NCBI GenBank assembly: GCA_965224415.1
Contig: CBDCZB010000004.1
Location: 62,001-126,000 of the forward strand
DNA length: 64,000 nucleotides
Origin: DAOUJI01 sp965224415
GTDB taxonomy: Bacteria > Chloroflexota > Dehalococcoidia > Lucifugimonadales > JAGWBF01
Direction of reading: 5' to 3'
The translations under genes were made by a program, and so were the position numbers. Shown here in pieces: positions 1-10,083 of this stretch. The notes below the pieces were generated by a model. It did not search any database and had not been told where the DNA came from. It saw only the letters and a program-made list of their open reading frames with translations. Position 1 is the stretch's first letter; the number at the start of each line of letters is the position of its first letter.

Positions 1-46
1 AGGACCCGTGAACCGAACTTGAAGCTGACCCGGCAGCCGAAATTTG

Positions 47-102
47 AAGGCCCCGTTGGCTCCCTATCATCACCCGGTGATGAATAGAAGTGGCGGGGCC
101 TT
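47..102 (-). terminator. nested hairpin, probable terminator of the hydrolase gene
   Basis: A 9-bp outer stem (47-55 with 94-102) encloses a second perfect hairpin (67-72 with 78-83). It lies 25 bases beyond the stop of the minus-strand hydrolase. Read on the minus strand it is followed by an A/T-rich stretch (AAATT) rather than a long U run, so termination strength is uncertain. Confidence 0.55.
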
Positions 103-126
103 AATAGATTTAGCGGTACGGAGTTG

Positions 127-888
127 TTAGGCTGTCGCGGTTGCCGGTTGATGGGCCTTCAGGAAGCGCCGGGCGTGGGCTACCACCTCGTCGATGTGCG
201 CCTGTGTGTCCTTCCAGGGGAAAATAGTCACCTCGGAGTTCGGGGAGAGGCCGGCAACCTCCATCGCGCACTCGTATGGGTGAGCCGGCACATCGTCGGG
301 CGCTATCAGTAGTGGTGTCTGCAAGGTACGTACGAAGTCGCGGGAAACGGTGAAAACGAAGTCGGCGCGGTCGGTGTACATATTAGTCAGGAAGTCATGG
401 ATCATATCCATTGTGATTTCAGGACGCTTCTCGCAAAGGGGAGGCCCCCACCCCGTTATATTGTTCTGGTAGAAGATATCCGGCATCTCCGGCCTGAACC
501 CGCTGGGTTGCATCAACGCCGCCGCCACAACGCGCTCCGAGGCCAGCCTGAGCAGGTTGTGGATCATGGGCCCGCCGATGCAGAAACCCATGACCAGGAA
601 CTCCTCAATGCCGAGATGGTCCATCAGCCCAAGTTGGTCCTCAGAATGGGCATCCCAGGGGCGATCGATCTCGAGTGGGCCACTGGATTGGCCCAGATTA
701 GCATTGCGTAAGTCGGCGGCGATACAGCGGAAGTCGTCTTTGTAGGTCTCCATAGGGTTGAAGGGCGACGGCGTCTGCAAGGACGCCACGGTGGAATTAA
801 GTCCACCACCCGGAATGATGAGCAGGGGGAATCCTGAACCGACCTCTTCGTAGTAGATGCGGTTGGGGCCTCTTTCGTAGAACGGCAA
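127..888 (-). CDS. alpha/beta hydrolase with a cysteine nucleophile elbow
   Basis: Predicted cytoplasmic alpha/beta-hydrolase of 253 residues, the usual single-domain length. The N-terminal half shows the oxyanion-hole region (PLLIIPGGG). The nucleophile elbow reads GFCIGG, so Cys stands where most relatives have Ser, as in dienelactone hydrolases. A plausible acid (APDD) and a C-terminal His (QAHIDE) complete the triad. The start is TTG at 888, preceded by GGAGG about nine bases upstream; no better ATG is present. Substrate is unknown. It neighbours a deazaflavin-type nitroreductase and broken Rieske/P450 genes, so a role in degrading an organic compound is a reasonable inference only. Confidence 0.85.
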   Translation of the reverse strand: MPFYERGPNRIYYEEVGSGFPLLIIPGGGLNSTVASLQTPSPFNPMETYKDDFRCIAADLRNANLGQSSGPLEIDRPWDAHSEDQLGLMDHLGIEEFLVMGFCIGGPMIHNLLRLASERVVAAALMQPSGFRPEMPDIFYQNNITGWGPPLCEKRPEITMDMIHDFLTNMYTDRADFVFTVSRDFVRTLQTPLLIAPDDVPAHPYECAMEVAGLSPNSEVTIFPWKDTQAHIDEVVAHARRFLKAHQPATATA

Positions 889-1379
889 GGTGATTTTCCT
901 CCATCAGCGAGTTGCAAAGCATCGATGTCTATCGAGCAGGCGATCCAGATTTTGCGGCACGACATCCGGGGGCGGTGTGTTGTGCGGGATTATGCTTTGT
1001 CTGCCTATTCTTGCGTTGACTCTAACCCAAGATGGCTCAAGCGGTCAACATAACGGCCCGGAGCGCCGGGAGCTGGTAGATGCAACGGCAGTTCGGTATG
1101 AACCGGGCACATCGGGAAACCAAAGACAGGGTGGAGCCGGTGGCCGTGGCGAAAAGAGCGGGAGGCTCGCCAACCGGGTCGAACTGGACGATGCCCCGAC
1201 CCCAGCCTTGAGTGTTTGACTGGCTTGCCGGCGCTTCCTAGCCCACCCTTGGCAGTGGGACGGATCGTCCGAGCTTTGGGAGGACAACACGTCCACAAAG
1301 GCTTCAACGTCGGCCGCCTCGCCCTCCATGGCGTCGACGATCTTCCCCAGGGCTTTACTGCTGCCTATCAAATAGCTGG
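889..1379. other. intergenic stretch without a convincing gene
   Basis: No reading frame here has convincing coding character. The minus strand near 1230-1371 encodes a short stretch (residues ending PSHCQGW) that resembles the N-terminal region of DinB/mycothiol-dependent isomerase-type proteins. It then loses sense, so it may be the stub of a decayed gene. I would not annotate it as functional. Confidence 0.35.
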
Positions 1380-1817
1380 CTAGGCGAGGTGGAGCGCGAC
1401 GACGGGGATCTGGCGGTCGGTACTGGCGCGATAGGCAGCGAAGCGTGAATTCGCCGCAGCCACTTTGTCGAACAGCGCGGTGCGTTCTTCGCCGTGGGTT
1501 ATACGGGCCTCGGCGGCGAAGCGCCCGCCGCTAGTTTCGACGGAAACGTTCGGACCGGCGGTGATGTTCAAATACCACGCGGGATGGTGGTCCAGTCCGT
1601 AGTTCGAAGCGATGACTATGAGGTCGCCGGACTCTTCGAATTGGAAGTACATCAAGGGCGACGAGCGCGGCTTGCCGCTCCTGCGTCCCGTGGTCACGAG
1701 AATAAGGACTCCTTCGCCTTCCAAGCGGCTCAGAAGGCGGCCGCCGGAGAGGCGGAACAAAAGACGGTGCAACGGGACGAAAAACCACGCGATGATGAGG
1801 CGTTTATAGGTCGGCAC
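1380..1817 (-). CDS. DUF385 / F420H2-dependent nitroreductase-family protein
   Basis: Small split-beta-barrel flavin/deazaflavin reductase of the DUF385 (Ddn-like) family, which in actinobacteria uses F420H2 to reduce quinones or nitro compounds. About 145 residues, a normal length. The N terminus has the amphipathic HRLLFRLSGGRL segment typical of membrane-associated Ddn relatives. The core shows LVTTGRRSGKPRSSPL and HHPAWYLNI, both characteristic of the family. I chose GTG at 1817 because AAGGAG lies six bases before it; ATG at 1832 is an in-frame alternative but overlaps that ribosome site. Cofactor use (F420 or flavin) cannot be decided from sequence alone. Confidence 0.87.
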   Translation of the reverse strand: MPTYKRLIIAWFFVPLHRLLFRLSGGRLLSRLEGEGVLILVTTGRRSGKPRSSPLMYFQFEESGDLIVIASNYGLDHHPAWYLNITAGPNVSVETSGGRFAAEARITHGEERTALFDKVAAANSRFAAYRASTDRQIPVVALHLA

Positions 1818-2700
1818 TGCCGGCTCCTTCATGGGACGACAACTATCTTTGGATTGCTGCAGGAGATTGTCAAGGTCAAAGTGATCGTTCGACGCATGAT
1901 TGGGCTCCGATCGCCCTGCCCCATCCCTTTGTGCCAGTCGCTATCCTATTGCCACCTGACCAGCAGCCGGTGGCGTCAGAGTCGTCCAGAACGGGCCAGG
2001 AGGGGGCAACAAAGAGGCAAGCACATATAGACGGACACGGCGTCGGCCCCGCTTATACATCTTCCCGAAGACTGCCACGGTACCGCCATAAAAGTGGCCT
2101 CAAAGCCAATCGTGTTGACGTCTACGGGTGGTATGATACCGACTAAACTAGGTCAGAATTGCGGAAGGGGAGCATCCGCTTGGAAGTGGGTAGGCCGAAA
2201 AATGGAATAGAGACGGTGGTCACACTGGCGCCGTCCACCTCTGTGACGGCCACGTTTCAGGCGGCCCCACACGATACTGGAGGAGTGCGTTGGAACGGGT
2301 CTTTGCCCTACGGAAACCGCGCGCTTGTGAAGCGTAACTCACGCCGACTCCTACGCCAAACACTGGGTTGTCGTTGAATGATTTGCTTTCAAGTGTGAAG
2401 ATAGAGTTGACAGCTATGTCGACGGCAAAGTTCCGGATGTTCGATGAAATTGAGAGGGACGCTGCCACCTACGCCGTGCCGGACACCAATCTGACGGGAG
2501 TCGTGCCCGGCCTGCCGGTCAGGATTCGGCAACCACTGGGCAACATGTCCTATCTGAAACAGGACGTGTTAGGGTGTGTGGGTACCCAGAGTGGGACTTA
2601 CAAGCGGTTCTCGTATCTTAGGTGGTCGCTTTTGCCGCCGCGGAAGCCGTCAACCCGAGAGTCCGGGTCGGGAGTGTTGATCGATGTCAACCCGACGTAG
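1818..2700. other. 883-base stretch with no recognisable gene
   Basis: Short frames exist on both strands (for example a 110-codon plus-strand frame ending at 2700), but none resembles a known protein, has a good ribosome site or shows consistent codon bias. The last stop in this frame immediately precedes the truncated Rieske reading frame. The stretch fits decayed DNA at the edge of the broken cluster. Confidence 0.5.
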
Positions 2701-3756
2701 GGAACCAGCGAACGCCCCGTTCCTTCCCCGTTTCCCGAGGGCTGGTACTTTGTCACGACCCGTCAGGCCGTACTGAAGGCCAAGCTCGTACAAAAGACCT
2801 GGATGGGGGAGAACATCGTCGTCTGGTGTGACGAGAACGGCCGCGTCTGCGTAGCCGAGGCCGTTTGCCCGCACCTGGGATCCGATCTGGGGCCCGCCGC
2901 GGGAGGGCGCGTACGCGGTGGCCGGCTCGTCTGTCCCTTTCATGGCTTTGAATACGATGCAACTGGCCAGTGCGTCGCCACTCCCTATGCCCTCCCGCCC
3001 AGGTCCGCGAGGTTGCGAGTCTTCGAGACACAGGAAGTGCTCGGCCTGATCTTCGCCTGGTGGGGGATCCAGGGACGGGCGCCGCAATGGAGCTTGCCCG
3101 CGGATCCGCTGGACCAAACGGGCTGGAGCGACTTCGAGGTCACGACCACCCGCTTTCCGGGCCATCCTCAGGAGACCGGAGAACTCAGTGGATTTGGGCG
3201 ACATACGCTACGTCCACGGCTACGGCAGCGTGGAGCGCATCGAGCCAGTATCGGTGGACGGGCCCTGTCTCGATAGTCGGTTCGACTTCAGGAATATCCG
3301 GAAGATAGCCAGAATCGCAACCCTCACCCTTGAATTCTCCGCCAGCACCCGTGTCTTTGGGCTGGGTTACTCCTTCGTGGAGATCCGTGAGCACTCCATC
3401 GGAATGGATCTGCGCCTGTGGATACTGGCGACCCCTGTCGACGGCACGCTCATCGACCTGTCGATGGTCTCCCAGGTGCAGGAGATACGCAACCCGAGGC
3501 GGTGGATTGCGGGCCTTGGGTTTCTCCCGTTGAGGCTGCGCGCCCCCATCATGAACAAGTTCATCGCGTCTCAGCAATACCAGGACGTTCAGCAGGATGT
3601 GGTCATCTGGAGCCGCAAACGGCACCTATCCGGCCCCGCCTCTGCCGTTCCGACGGCGAGGTCATCGCCTATCGAGTCTATTGCGCCCAGTTCTATCCTG
3701 ATCCGAACGATTCTGAGAGTCCACTCCCTCGTACACTTGACAGGACTGCGCAATGA
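2701..3756 (+). pseudogene. Rieske non-haem iron oxygenase, frameshifted (no start, two indels)
   Basis: Remnant of a Rieske oxygenase alpha-subunit-like protein related to sterol/ketosteroid-type oxygenases. The [2Fe-2S] motif is intact: CPHLG then CPFHGF, about 35 residues into the frame. The catalytic-domain signature with the FPGHPQET and DLGDIRYVHGYGSV segments is present but split. An extra base near 3176-3178 moves the protein from frame 1 to frame 2, and a second indel near 3625-3645 restores frame 1 for the C-terminal RSDGEVIAYRVYCAQFYPD segment. The first sensible codons (2701 on) follow a TAG with no ATG, GTG or TTG before residue 35. Decay is more likely than sequencing error because neighbouring genes carry substitution-type stops. 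Confidence 0.85.
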
Positions 3757-4024
3757 ACGTTCGAGCTGGCTGTGAGCCTATAGATCACGGTCCTGGGAAG
3801 GTCCGGCCCCAGGGCGGTGTGGCTGCCGGAGATGCGGTACCCCTCGACGACCTCGATCCCGCAGCGGTAGGGTACATGCCCGCTGCTGGGTACCGCTTCA
3901 AAAGCAATTGCAGGACAGAATACACCGAGGATGGGGCGAGTTGCAGTATCGCTGAATCATACCGACGGGGCCGGGAGGCGGCGCCCGCCGCCGCCCCGGA
4001 CCTCCCCAGATGGAGGGACATGCC

Positions 4025-6501
4025 TTGAGTCAGATACCCGGCAAGCTGAGCTGGCTGGTCACGGTCCGCCCATACATCACGCTCGTCGTCTTACTCATCA
4101 TTACCGTTGTGCTGGCCGCGGGAGCGGGGCGGCGAGCGCCGCCGCCGGAGACCGAGGAGACGCTTCCCAAGGGGAGCGCCATTACCGAAGTGATGGCTGA
4201 GATCGATGAGCTCTTCGGGGACTCCGGCGAGGTCAGTGTTGTTACGCTTTTGTTCCGAGGGGAGGCGCTGACGCCCAACGGGCTCTCCCAGATGGACGCT
4301 CTGATCGGTGACATCGTCAGCGACCCAAGCGTTGAGAAGTTGCTGGTGCCGGCAACTCCGATCGTCGCGCCCACGTCGCTGATCAAGGATGCGCTTCAAC
4401 TGGACAGCTTCGAATCGGTCACGCAGGCGGAAATCGACTCGGCCCGCGGGTCTCCGGAGATCCAGGGGGCGCTCGCCGCGATGACTGGAGTCGACACGGA
4501 CGGCACGCCGGTCGCGATCGCCAACATCCAGCTGAGCGACACGGGCGACGAAAGAATTCAGAACGCTGAACGGAAGATCAGCGAGCTGGCGGCCGGGGAT
4601 GAGGGCTCGCTGCGCGTGAGCAGTGTGTCACCTGTGGTGATTGAGGATGAGTACAAGAAGGCCACGGAGACGGGGATGCTGCCACTGATAGGGATCGCGC
4701 TCCTGCTAATCGCGGCGCTGGTCCTGCTCTTCATGCGCACGTTCTCCGATCTGCTGCTTACGCTGACGGGGCTTTTCATATCGATGATCTGGATCATCGG
4801 CGCGGAGGGCTGGCTCGGGCCGAACGCGCTGGGTCTTACCGGCCCTCCGAACTCGCTCACGGCGATGGTGCCAATCATTGTGATCAGCCTCACAGTGGAC
4901 TATGCGATCCAGACCGTTTCGCACTACCCGGAGCAGCGCGCTGCCGGCGAGCCGGTGGTGGGGGCCATCCGCACGGGACTGCGAAACGTCACGGTCCCGG
5001 TAACGTGGCCGCCGTCACGACGATTGTGAGCCTTTTGGTGAGCTTGTTCTCCCCGATCGGGATAGTCGGCGACTTCGGCATCATAGCGGCGCTGGGCGTG
5101 GGGATGAGCCTGATTGTGATGCTAACGCTGGTCCCGGCCGGACGTGCGATCATCGACCGGCGACGCGAGGCACGCGGCACGTTGACTCCGCCCCGGCCGA
5201 TCTCGAACGCGCTGCCCGGTGTCGAGCGGGTGGCGGAGCTGCTGGGGAGGGAAGTAACCCGCAGGCCGGCGCCCTACATCATGGTAGTGGTCGCGGTTAC
5301 GATCGGGCTCGGGTTCGCGGCCACTGGGCTCAAGTCGGAATTCAGCATCCGCGACATTTTGCCCAGAGGTGGGAACGTGCTGGAGGATATGAACACCCTC
5401 AATGCGGCCGTCGGCGGCTCAACGGAGGTGGCCAGTGTACTCGTGAAAGCCGAGGCCACGGAGACCCGCACTCTTCTGAACCTGCGCGATCTCACGACCG
5501 CCTTCGAGGATGAACTGCGCCGCCCGAGCGCCGCAGCGGGACCTATTCAGGCATCGTACGAGTTGCTCGTACGCGACTGGACCAACGACAGCGGGGAGCC
5601 CGGCGACAAGTACGACCCGGAGCTCGCAGCCCTCTTCCGGGAAGCCTCTGCGGGGGTGCAACTCGATCCACATCTGATGCAGGAGTTCCTCGACAAGCTC
5701 GAGGCGAGGGATCCCGCCGTCTCGAGCCTTCTGGTCAACGACCCGGAGGGCATCGATACAATTCTGCTCCAGTTCCCGACCTACTCGGACGATCCCGCGC
5801 GAACGAAGGTGTTACAGCGGGACATCGAGGCGCTCTGGTTCGGCGACGACGCCACCATTACGGCGACTTCGGTGAGCATCATTTCGGTCACGGTCACGGA
5901 CTCGATGACAGAGCGACAGACAGAGGCCATCAGCACGACCATCGCGGCGGCCCTTGGCGTTCTCGCTGTCTTCTTCTGGGTGACGGTGCGCCAGCCGGCG
6001 CTGGCGCTCATCGCTGTCGGTCCAATCGTGCTCGTCCTCATATGTGTGCTGGGCACTATGGCGCTGCTGGGTATCCCCTACACAATCATCACGTCAATCA
6101 TCACGGCGCTCTCAATCGGGATCGGGGTGGACTACACCATCCATGTAATTCATCGCTACCGGGAGGAGTTCTCCCGCCAGCGCAACCCGGAGAGAGCGGC
6201 GGTTCGGACCCTGGCGACCACTGGTTCTGCGCTGTTGGGCTCTGCGTTGACCACGGCCCTCGGTTTCGGAGTGCTGGCGGCCTCACCGCTGGCTGCGTCC
6301 CAGCAGTTCGGCATCACGGGGGCGATCACGATAGCATACTCATTGATAGTCTCCATCCTGGTGGTGCCGCCCGCGATGACGGTCTGGGGCGCGTACCAGA
6401 ACATGCGGCTGCGCTCGATGGTGGAGCGCCAGTGGAACGAGCTCGACATAGCTATCGAGGACATCCATCGGCGCTACGAGCAGGAACAGGACTCATCGTA
6501 G
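4025..6501 (+). pseudogene. MMPL/HAE3-type RND transporter, split by a one-base deletion
   Basis: RND-superfamily exporter of the MMPL/hydrophobe-efflux-3 type, about 825 residues if restored, normal for the family. The N-terminal helix (about residues 15-35) is followed by a periplasmic domain, a helix bundle with SLTVDYAIQT, then a second repeat with a matching helix, periplasmic loop and GIGVDYTIHVIHRY in the second bundle. The frame breaks at about 5000: restoring one base after GTAACG would give VTLAAVTTIVSLL. As it stands, the upstream frame ends at 5029 and the downstream frame opens at 5005. The likely start is TTG at 4025, eight bases after GGAGG. Relatives move lipids, hopanoids or other hydrophobic molecules. 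Confidence 0.85.
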
Positions 6502-6671
6502 CCGTCAAAGCGGGATACGTGTTGCAGAGGCTGGCGACCTTATGCCGTGGGTAGCCTGGGCGTAGGGGTGGGCGTCGTCAGGCGACCTCGATGGTGTTGG
6601 AGTCGTCCTGGGTGCTTACGATCGCTCCTTGCCGCATTCGAGACGGCATGAGGTGAGGGACCGAGGCGTCG

Positions 6672-8699
6672 TCAGGCGTGCAGCTCGCGCCTCTGCTCGA
6701 CAATGTGGAACTTCAGCTTCTTGCTCGGTTTCATGGACGGGAACGGGTTGAACCGGAGCTTGTAGTTCGCGGGGGACACCTCAAGCGTGAAGTAATGGGC
6801 GATCATCGGCACGTTGATAGCCAGTTGCAGTTCCACCCATCGGGAGCCAAGACATGTGTGGGTTCCCAGCCCGAACGGGGCGTACCCGGGACTGATGTGC
6901 TCATTGCGCGGAGGCCGATAGCGGTCGATATCGAATGATGAGGGGTTAGGGAAGACCTCGTGGATGTAGTGCGAAGCGGTCTGGGCAATGACGACCCGTG
7001 ATCCCACCGGCAGTTCGTAGTCCTCGACCACACACGTATTCATAATGTTTCGAAGGGACACCGGGACGATCGGGTAAAGACGCAAACACTACATAAGGAA
7101 GCGGTGAGTGACGTCTATCGCAGATGGTGCGAAGTCCTCACCACCCGGATCGCCGTTATCAAATAGGGCATCGGCTTCACTCCGGATCTTGCTGTAGAGT
7201 TCAGGTTGTGACGCCATGGCGTATACCGCGAAGCTAAGCCCATCGCCAAGGTACACGCTGGCAATCAGCGCCTCCGAAAAAGCAAAACGTAGATTCGACT
7301 CCGGGAGGAACTGCGGATCGCTCGCGTGCAGGCTTAGCAGGTCATCCGCTAGATCTCGAGGAGATCCAGCCCGCTGGGCGGGTGTGTGAACACTCTGGAT
7401 TCGTTCCAACAACTCGTCGACGGCTTTAGCCCGGCGTTTCATTCCCGGGGTGTTCAGCATGAATTTGGGCAGGAGCTTCATGATGTGGACGGTGAGCGCT
7501 CGTTCCTTGTACTTCATCAGGTCGTCGATGATGTCCTGCGAATCAGCGCCGACAGCCAGCGGCGAGAGTTGAGAGTTAATCATGTACCGGGACATATGCA
7601 CCGCAGGGAAGGAGGCTCCAACCGTCCAAGTCGCCATATGTTTCCGGGCAAGACGGTAGAGGTCATCCAGCTGCCCTTGCAGTCTCCCGCGAGAATACGC
7701 TGGCGACAGGGCCTTTCGAAGCCGGAAATGATCGGCGCCATCCAGGGAGGGCAATACTCCAGACGCGCCATAGACTTTCTCGAAGTCGGCAAAATAGTCT
7801 TTGGACCTCAGGTACATGCGCCCGTGCCGGTGCACCCAGTGGTTTGTCTTGGGTCCAGCCAGGAAGATCATGGGCTTCGCAAACGGTGGGCGGACCTAAA
7901 CCACTGGGCCATGCTTTTCTGCGAGGTCCCCAAAGAGCGCCGGAAGGTTGCCGTCGCGAACATGTGGATTGAGCAGCAACTGATGCAACGGGACGTTCGG
8001 AATATTCTTGGTCAGGGCAGAACGTCGAAGCAACGGTCCGGCGAGGTTGGGGGAGACCGCTTCGGCGATGGACCTAGCGATCAAATCCATCTTGCAAATG
8101 AGCTTGATGCGCTCCTCTGCCTCATCATCGAGTTGGAATATGAAGCGAAAGACGTCGCACGTATTGATGAGGGAGATAATAATGACATCTCTCGGATCAG
8201 GTATCTCGTTGTTGAAGATCGTCTTGGTGATGCGGGTTTTGACGAACTGTACTGCGGTGTCTTCTGTGGAGCTGCCGAACAGGTCCGTCTGCCAGACAGT
8301 ACGCGCCAGCGTCCAGAATTCGCCGTCGTGGTGTTCCAGGACCTTCAAGTCAACCAGCCGGTCCAGAGTCAAATCAATGATCTCATCCGCATGGTGAGCG
8401 AGCCGTTCGATCCAGTACTGGGCGTTCCGTTGGACTGGTTCGCCTGCAATTTCCTTCAGGACGGGGTCCAGAATGGGGTCGCCCGTTTCTGTCGGGTCCA
8501 CAAGGAACAGGGATTCCATATCCGTGTCAATGCGGGATATGAGCGAAAGGTCCGCGAGTACAGCGCCGACGATGGCGCAGTTCAAAGACCAGCCGGGCAC
8601 TTGGTGAAAGTAGCCGTTCTCCTCGTTGAGGAGCATCAGGATGAGCTCTTCGGTCAGACTTAGCTGTTGGGTCGTCACACCCTCTGTAGAAAGAGCCAT
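6672..8699 (-). pseudogene. GPP34-cytochrome P450 fusion with two in-frame TAG codons
   Basis: One uninterrupted reading frame of 676 codons apart from two TAG codons (7896-7898 and 7089-7091). Residues 1 to about 225 are a GPP34/Golgi-phosphoprotein-3-like domain. The rest is a cytochrome P450 beginning at NIPNVPLHQLLLNP. The first TAG falls in the P450 N-terminal region between HGPVV and VRPPF, where Gln or Arg is plausible. The second falls between FLM and CLRLYP, exactly at the Glu of the invariant K-helix ExxR motif. The haem-ligand loop FGLGTHTCLG is intact near the C terminus. No frameshift is needed. Without read-through the product is a GPP34 domain with a P450 stub. Start ATG at 8699. 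Confidence 0.88.
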
Positions 8700-9153
8700 C
8701 AGTCTTGGTTCCCGTGCATTATTTCGATTTCCAAAGGCGACTTACGCTTGCAACCCTTGAGAATAGTAGATCTCTCCGGCGTGGAGAGGGCAATTGATTG
8801 ACGAGAAGGGGACGTTGGACGCACATTAGCAGGGCGTTGAAGAAGTGCCTCCGGGCGGCGCAGCAACGGTCTTGCGCCCTCGCACAACACATTCCGTCGA
8901 TTGCCCTTTGCCACAGGTGGGCAGTGGTTTTCAGACCTTCGCTTTCCTGAAACGCCAGCCGTACATGATGCTCCCGTAATAGTTGAACGACCGCCTCGCC
9001 TCGGGATCGTCGAAGGGATAATCCGCACCGTGAGCTGACCTCGGTAGGCTAGCGCGACTTCTCTTACCCCAACATCACATAGCCCGGATACACTACTTCA
9101 CCGCCGTTGTCGCCTACCGCCCCGCAGACCGGGAATGCAAGAGCGAGCGTTAA
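8700..9153 (-). other. gap with possible remnants of a decayed minus-strand gene
   Basis: No intact gene. On the minus strand, 8931-9077 encodes about 49 codons without an ATG, including ADYPFDDPEARRSFNYYGS, which reads like genuine protein. Just upstream in another frame (9064-9126) is GDNGGEVVYPGYVMLG. Together they suggest a gene fragment broken by an indel. I cannot assign a family. Confidence 0.35.
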
Positions 9154-10083
9154 ATGGCATTGATGGTCGTGGAGATGGTCGGGTGTCTTGGATTGGGTTA
9201 CAATTGGCTCACCCGTTGCCAGACACCGGGACAAACGGAGGGAAACCGCATTACCGCCGCCGCACAGTACGCCGCTTACCAGGACGCCATTGCCGCCCAG
9301 CGGGCCCGCATCTACGGCCAAGAGCCTCCCGTGGACTCCTGGAGAGGCAGCACGGCCCGGCGTTTCCGCTTCGATCCGCACCGAACCCTGGAGCCCAACC
9401 TGGAGGTGATAGCCTCCTACGTTCAACCCGATGACGTGGTGGTGGACGTGGGCGGCGGAGCCGGCAGGGTCAGTTTGCCCCTGGCGCTGCGATGCCGGGA
9501 AGCCGTGGTGGTGGAACCCTCTCCAGGCATGGGGGAGGAGTTCGACGCCAGCCGCCTGGAGGCGGGAATTGCCAACGCCCGCAGGGTGCAGTCCGGTTGG
9601 CTGGATGCTGAGGGCGTCACCGGCGACGTGGTGTTCTCGGCGGACGTGGCCTACTTTGTGCGGGACATCGTACCCTTTGTGGAGAAACTGGAGGCCGCAG
9701 CTCGACGCCGGGTGATGATTACTCTGTGGAGCGTGTCGCCTCCCAACAGCTATGGTCCGCTCTTCCGGCTGGTCTACGGGGAAGAACAGGCGCCGGTTCC
9801 GGGGTTCCAGCAGTTGATGGCGGTCCTGTGGGAGATGGGGGTCTTGCCTGACCTGCGTATGCTGCCGGAATCACCCTGGTGGGAGGGGGAAGTGTTGTCG
9901 ACCAAGGAAGAAGCGCTGCGACTGGCTGTGGAGGGCTCGTGGCTGCGGGAGGAAGACCGGGGCCTGGCCCGGGAGGCATTCGAAAAGAACTTCGACCAAC
10001 TCTTCAGCTCTGGGGCTGACGGGTTCCGTCCCCGGTGGCGTGAAGCCTCTCGGGAACTCCTGATTACCTGGGAAACGAGGTGA
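9154..10083 (+). CDS. class I SAM-dependent methyltransferase
   Basis: Class I methyltransferase. The SAM-binding glycine loop VVVDVGGGAGRVSL (about residue 90) is followed by an acidic strand end (VVEPSPGM) and a downstream VVFSADVAYFV strand, as expected for the Rossmann fold. About 280 residues of the frame look like protein, from RITAAAQYAAYQDAIAAQ onward. The boundary given uses the first ATG (9154), but the first 32 codons look non-coding. A good Shine-Dalgarno (GGAGGG, 9238-9243) precedes an ATT codon at 9250, and a TACAAT element sits at 9199-9204, so translation may start at 9250. Substrate unknown. It stands alone. Confidence 0.75.
   Translation: MALMVVEMVGCLGLGYNWLTRCQTPGQTEGNRITAAAQYAAYQDAIAAQRARIYGQEPPVDSWRGSTARRFRFDPHRTLEPNLEVIASYVQPDDVVVDVGGGAGRVSLPLALRCREAVVVEPSPGMGEEFDASRLEAGIANARRVQSGWLDAEGVTGDVVFSADVAYFVRDIVPFVEKLEAAARRRVMITLWSVSPPNSYGPLFRLVYGEEQAPVPGFQQLMAVLWEMGVLPDLRMLPESPWWEGEVLSTKEEALRLAVEGSWLREEDRGLAREAFEKNFDQLFSSGADGFRPRWREASRELLITWETR

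Noticed and set aside
1045..1371. 108-codon minus-strand frame near the nitroreductase
   Set aside because: Only its first 50 codons resemble protein and the rest is Ser/Pro-rich noise; treated as a possible remnant, not a gene.
3753..4028. 91-codon plus-strand frame between the Rieske remnant and the RND gene
   Set aside because: Composition is low-complexity Ala/Pro/Arg near its end, it overlaps the RND ribosome site, and no family is recognised.
6578..6649. 23-residue minus-strand frame after the P450
   Set aside because: No ribosome site and no conserved motif; too short to support.
7386..8663. 425-codon plus-strand open frame opposite the GPP34-P450 gene
   Set aside because: The minus strand carries clear GPP34 and P450 signatures. 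The plus frame has no recognisable domain and is a by-product of GC-biased codons.
6672..8699. TAG recoding (amber read-through) as explanation for the interrupted P450
   Set aside because: TAG ends several intact genes in the window (ccmB, ccmE, the FAH-family gene), so it acts as a normal stop. One TAG replaces an invariant Glu and the other a probable Gln or Arg, which fits mutation better than one reassigned amino acid.
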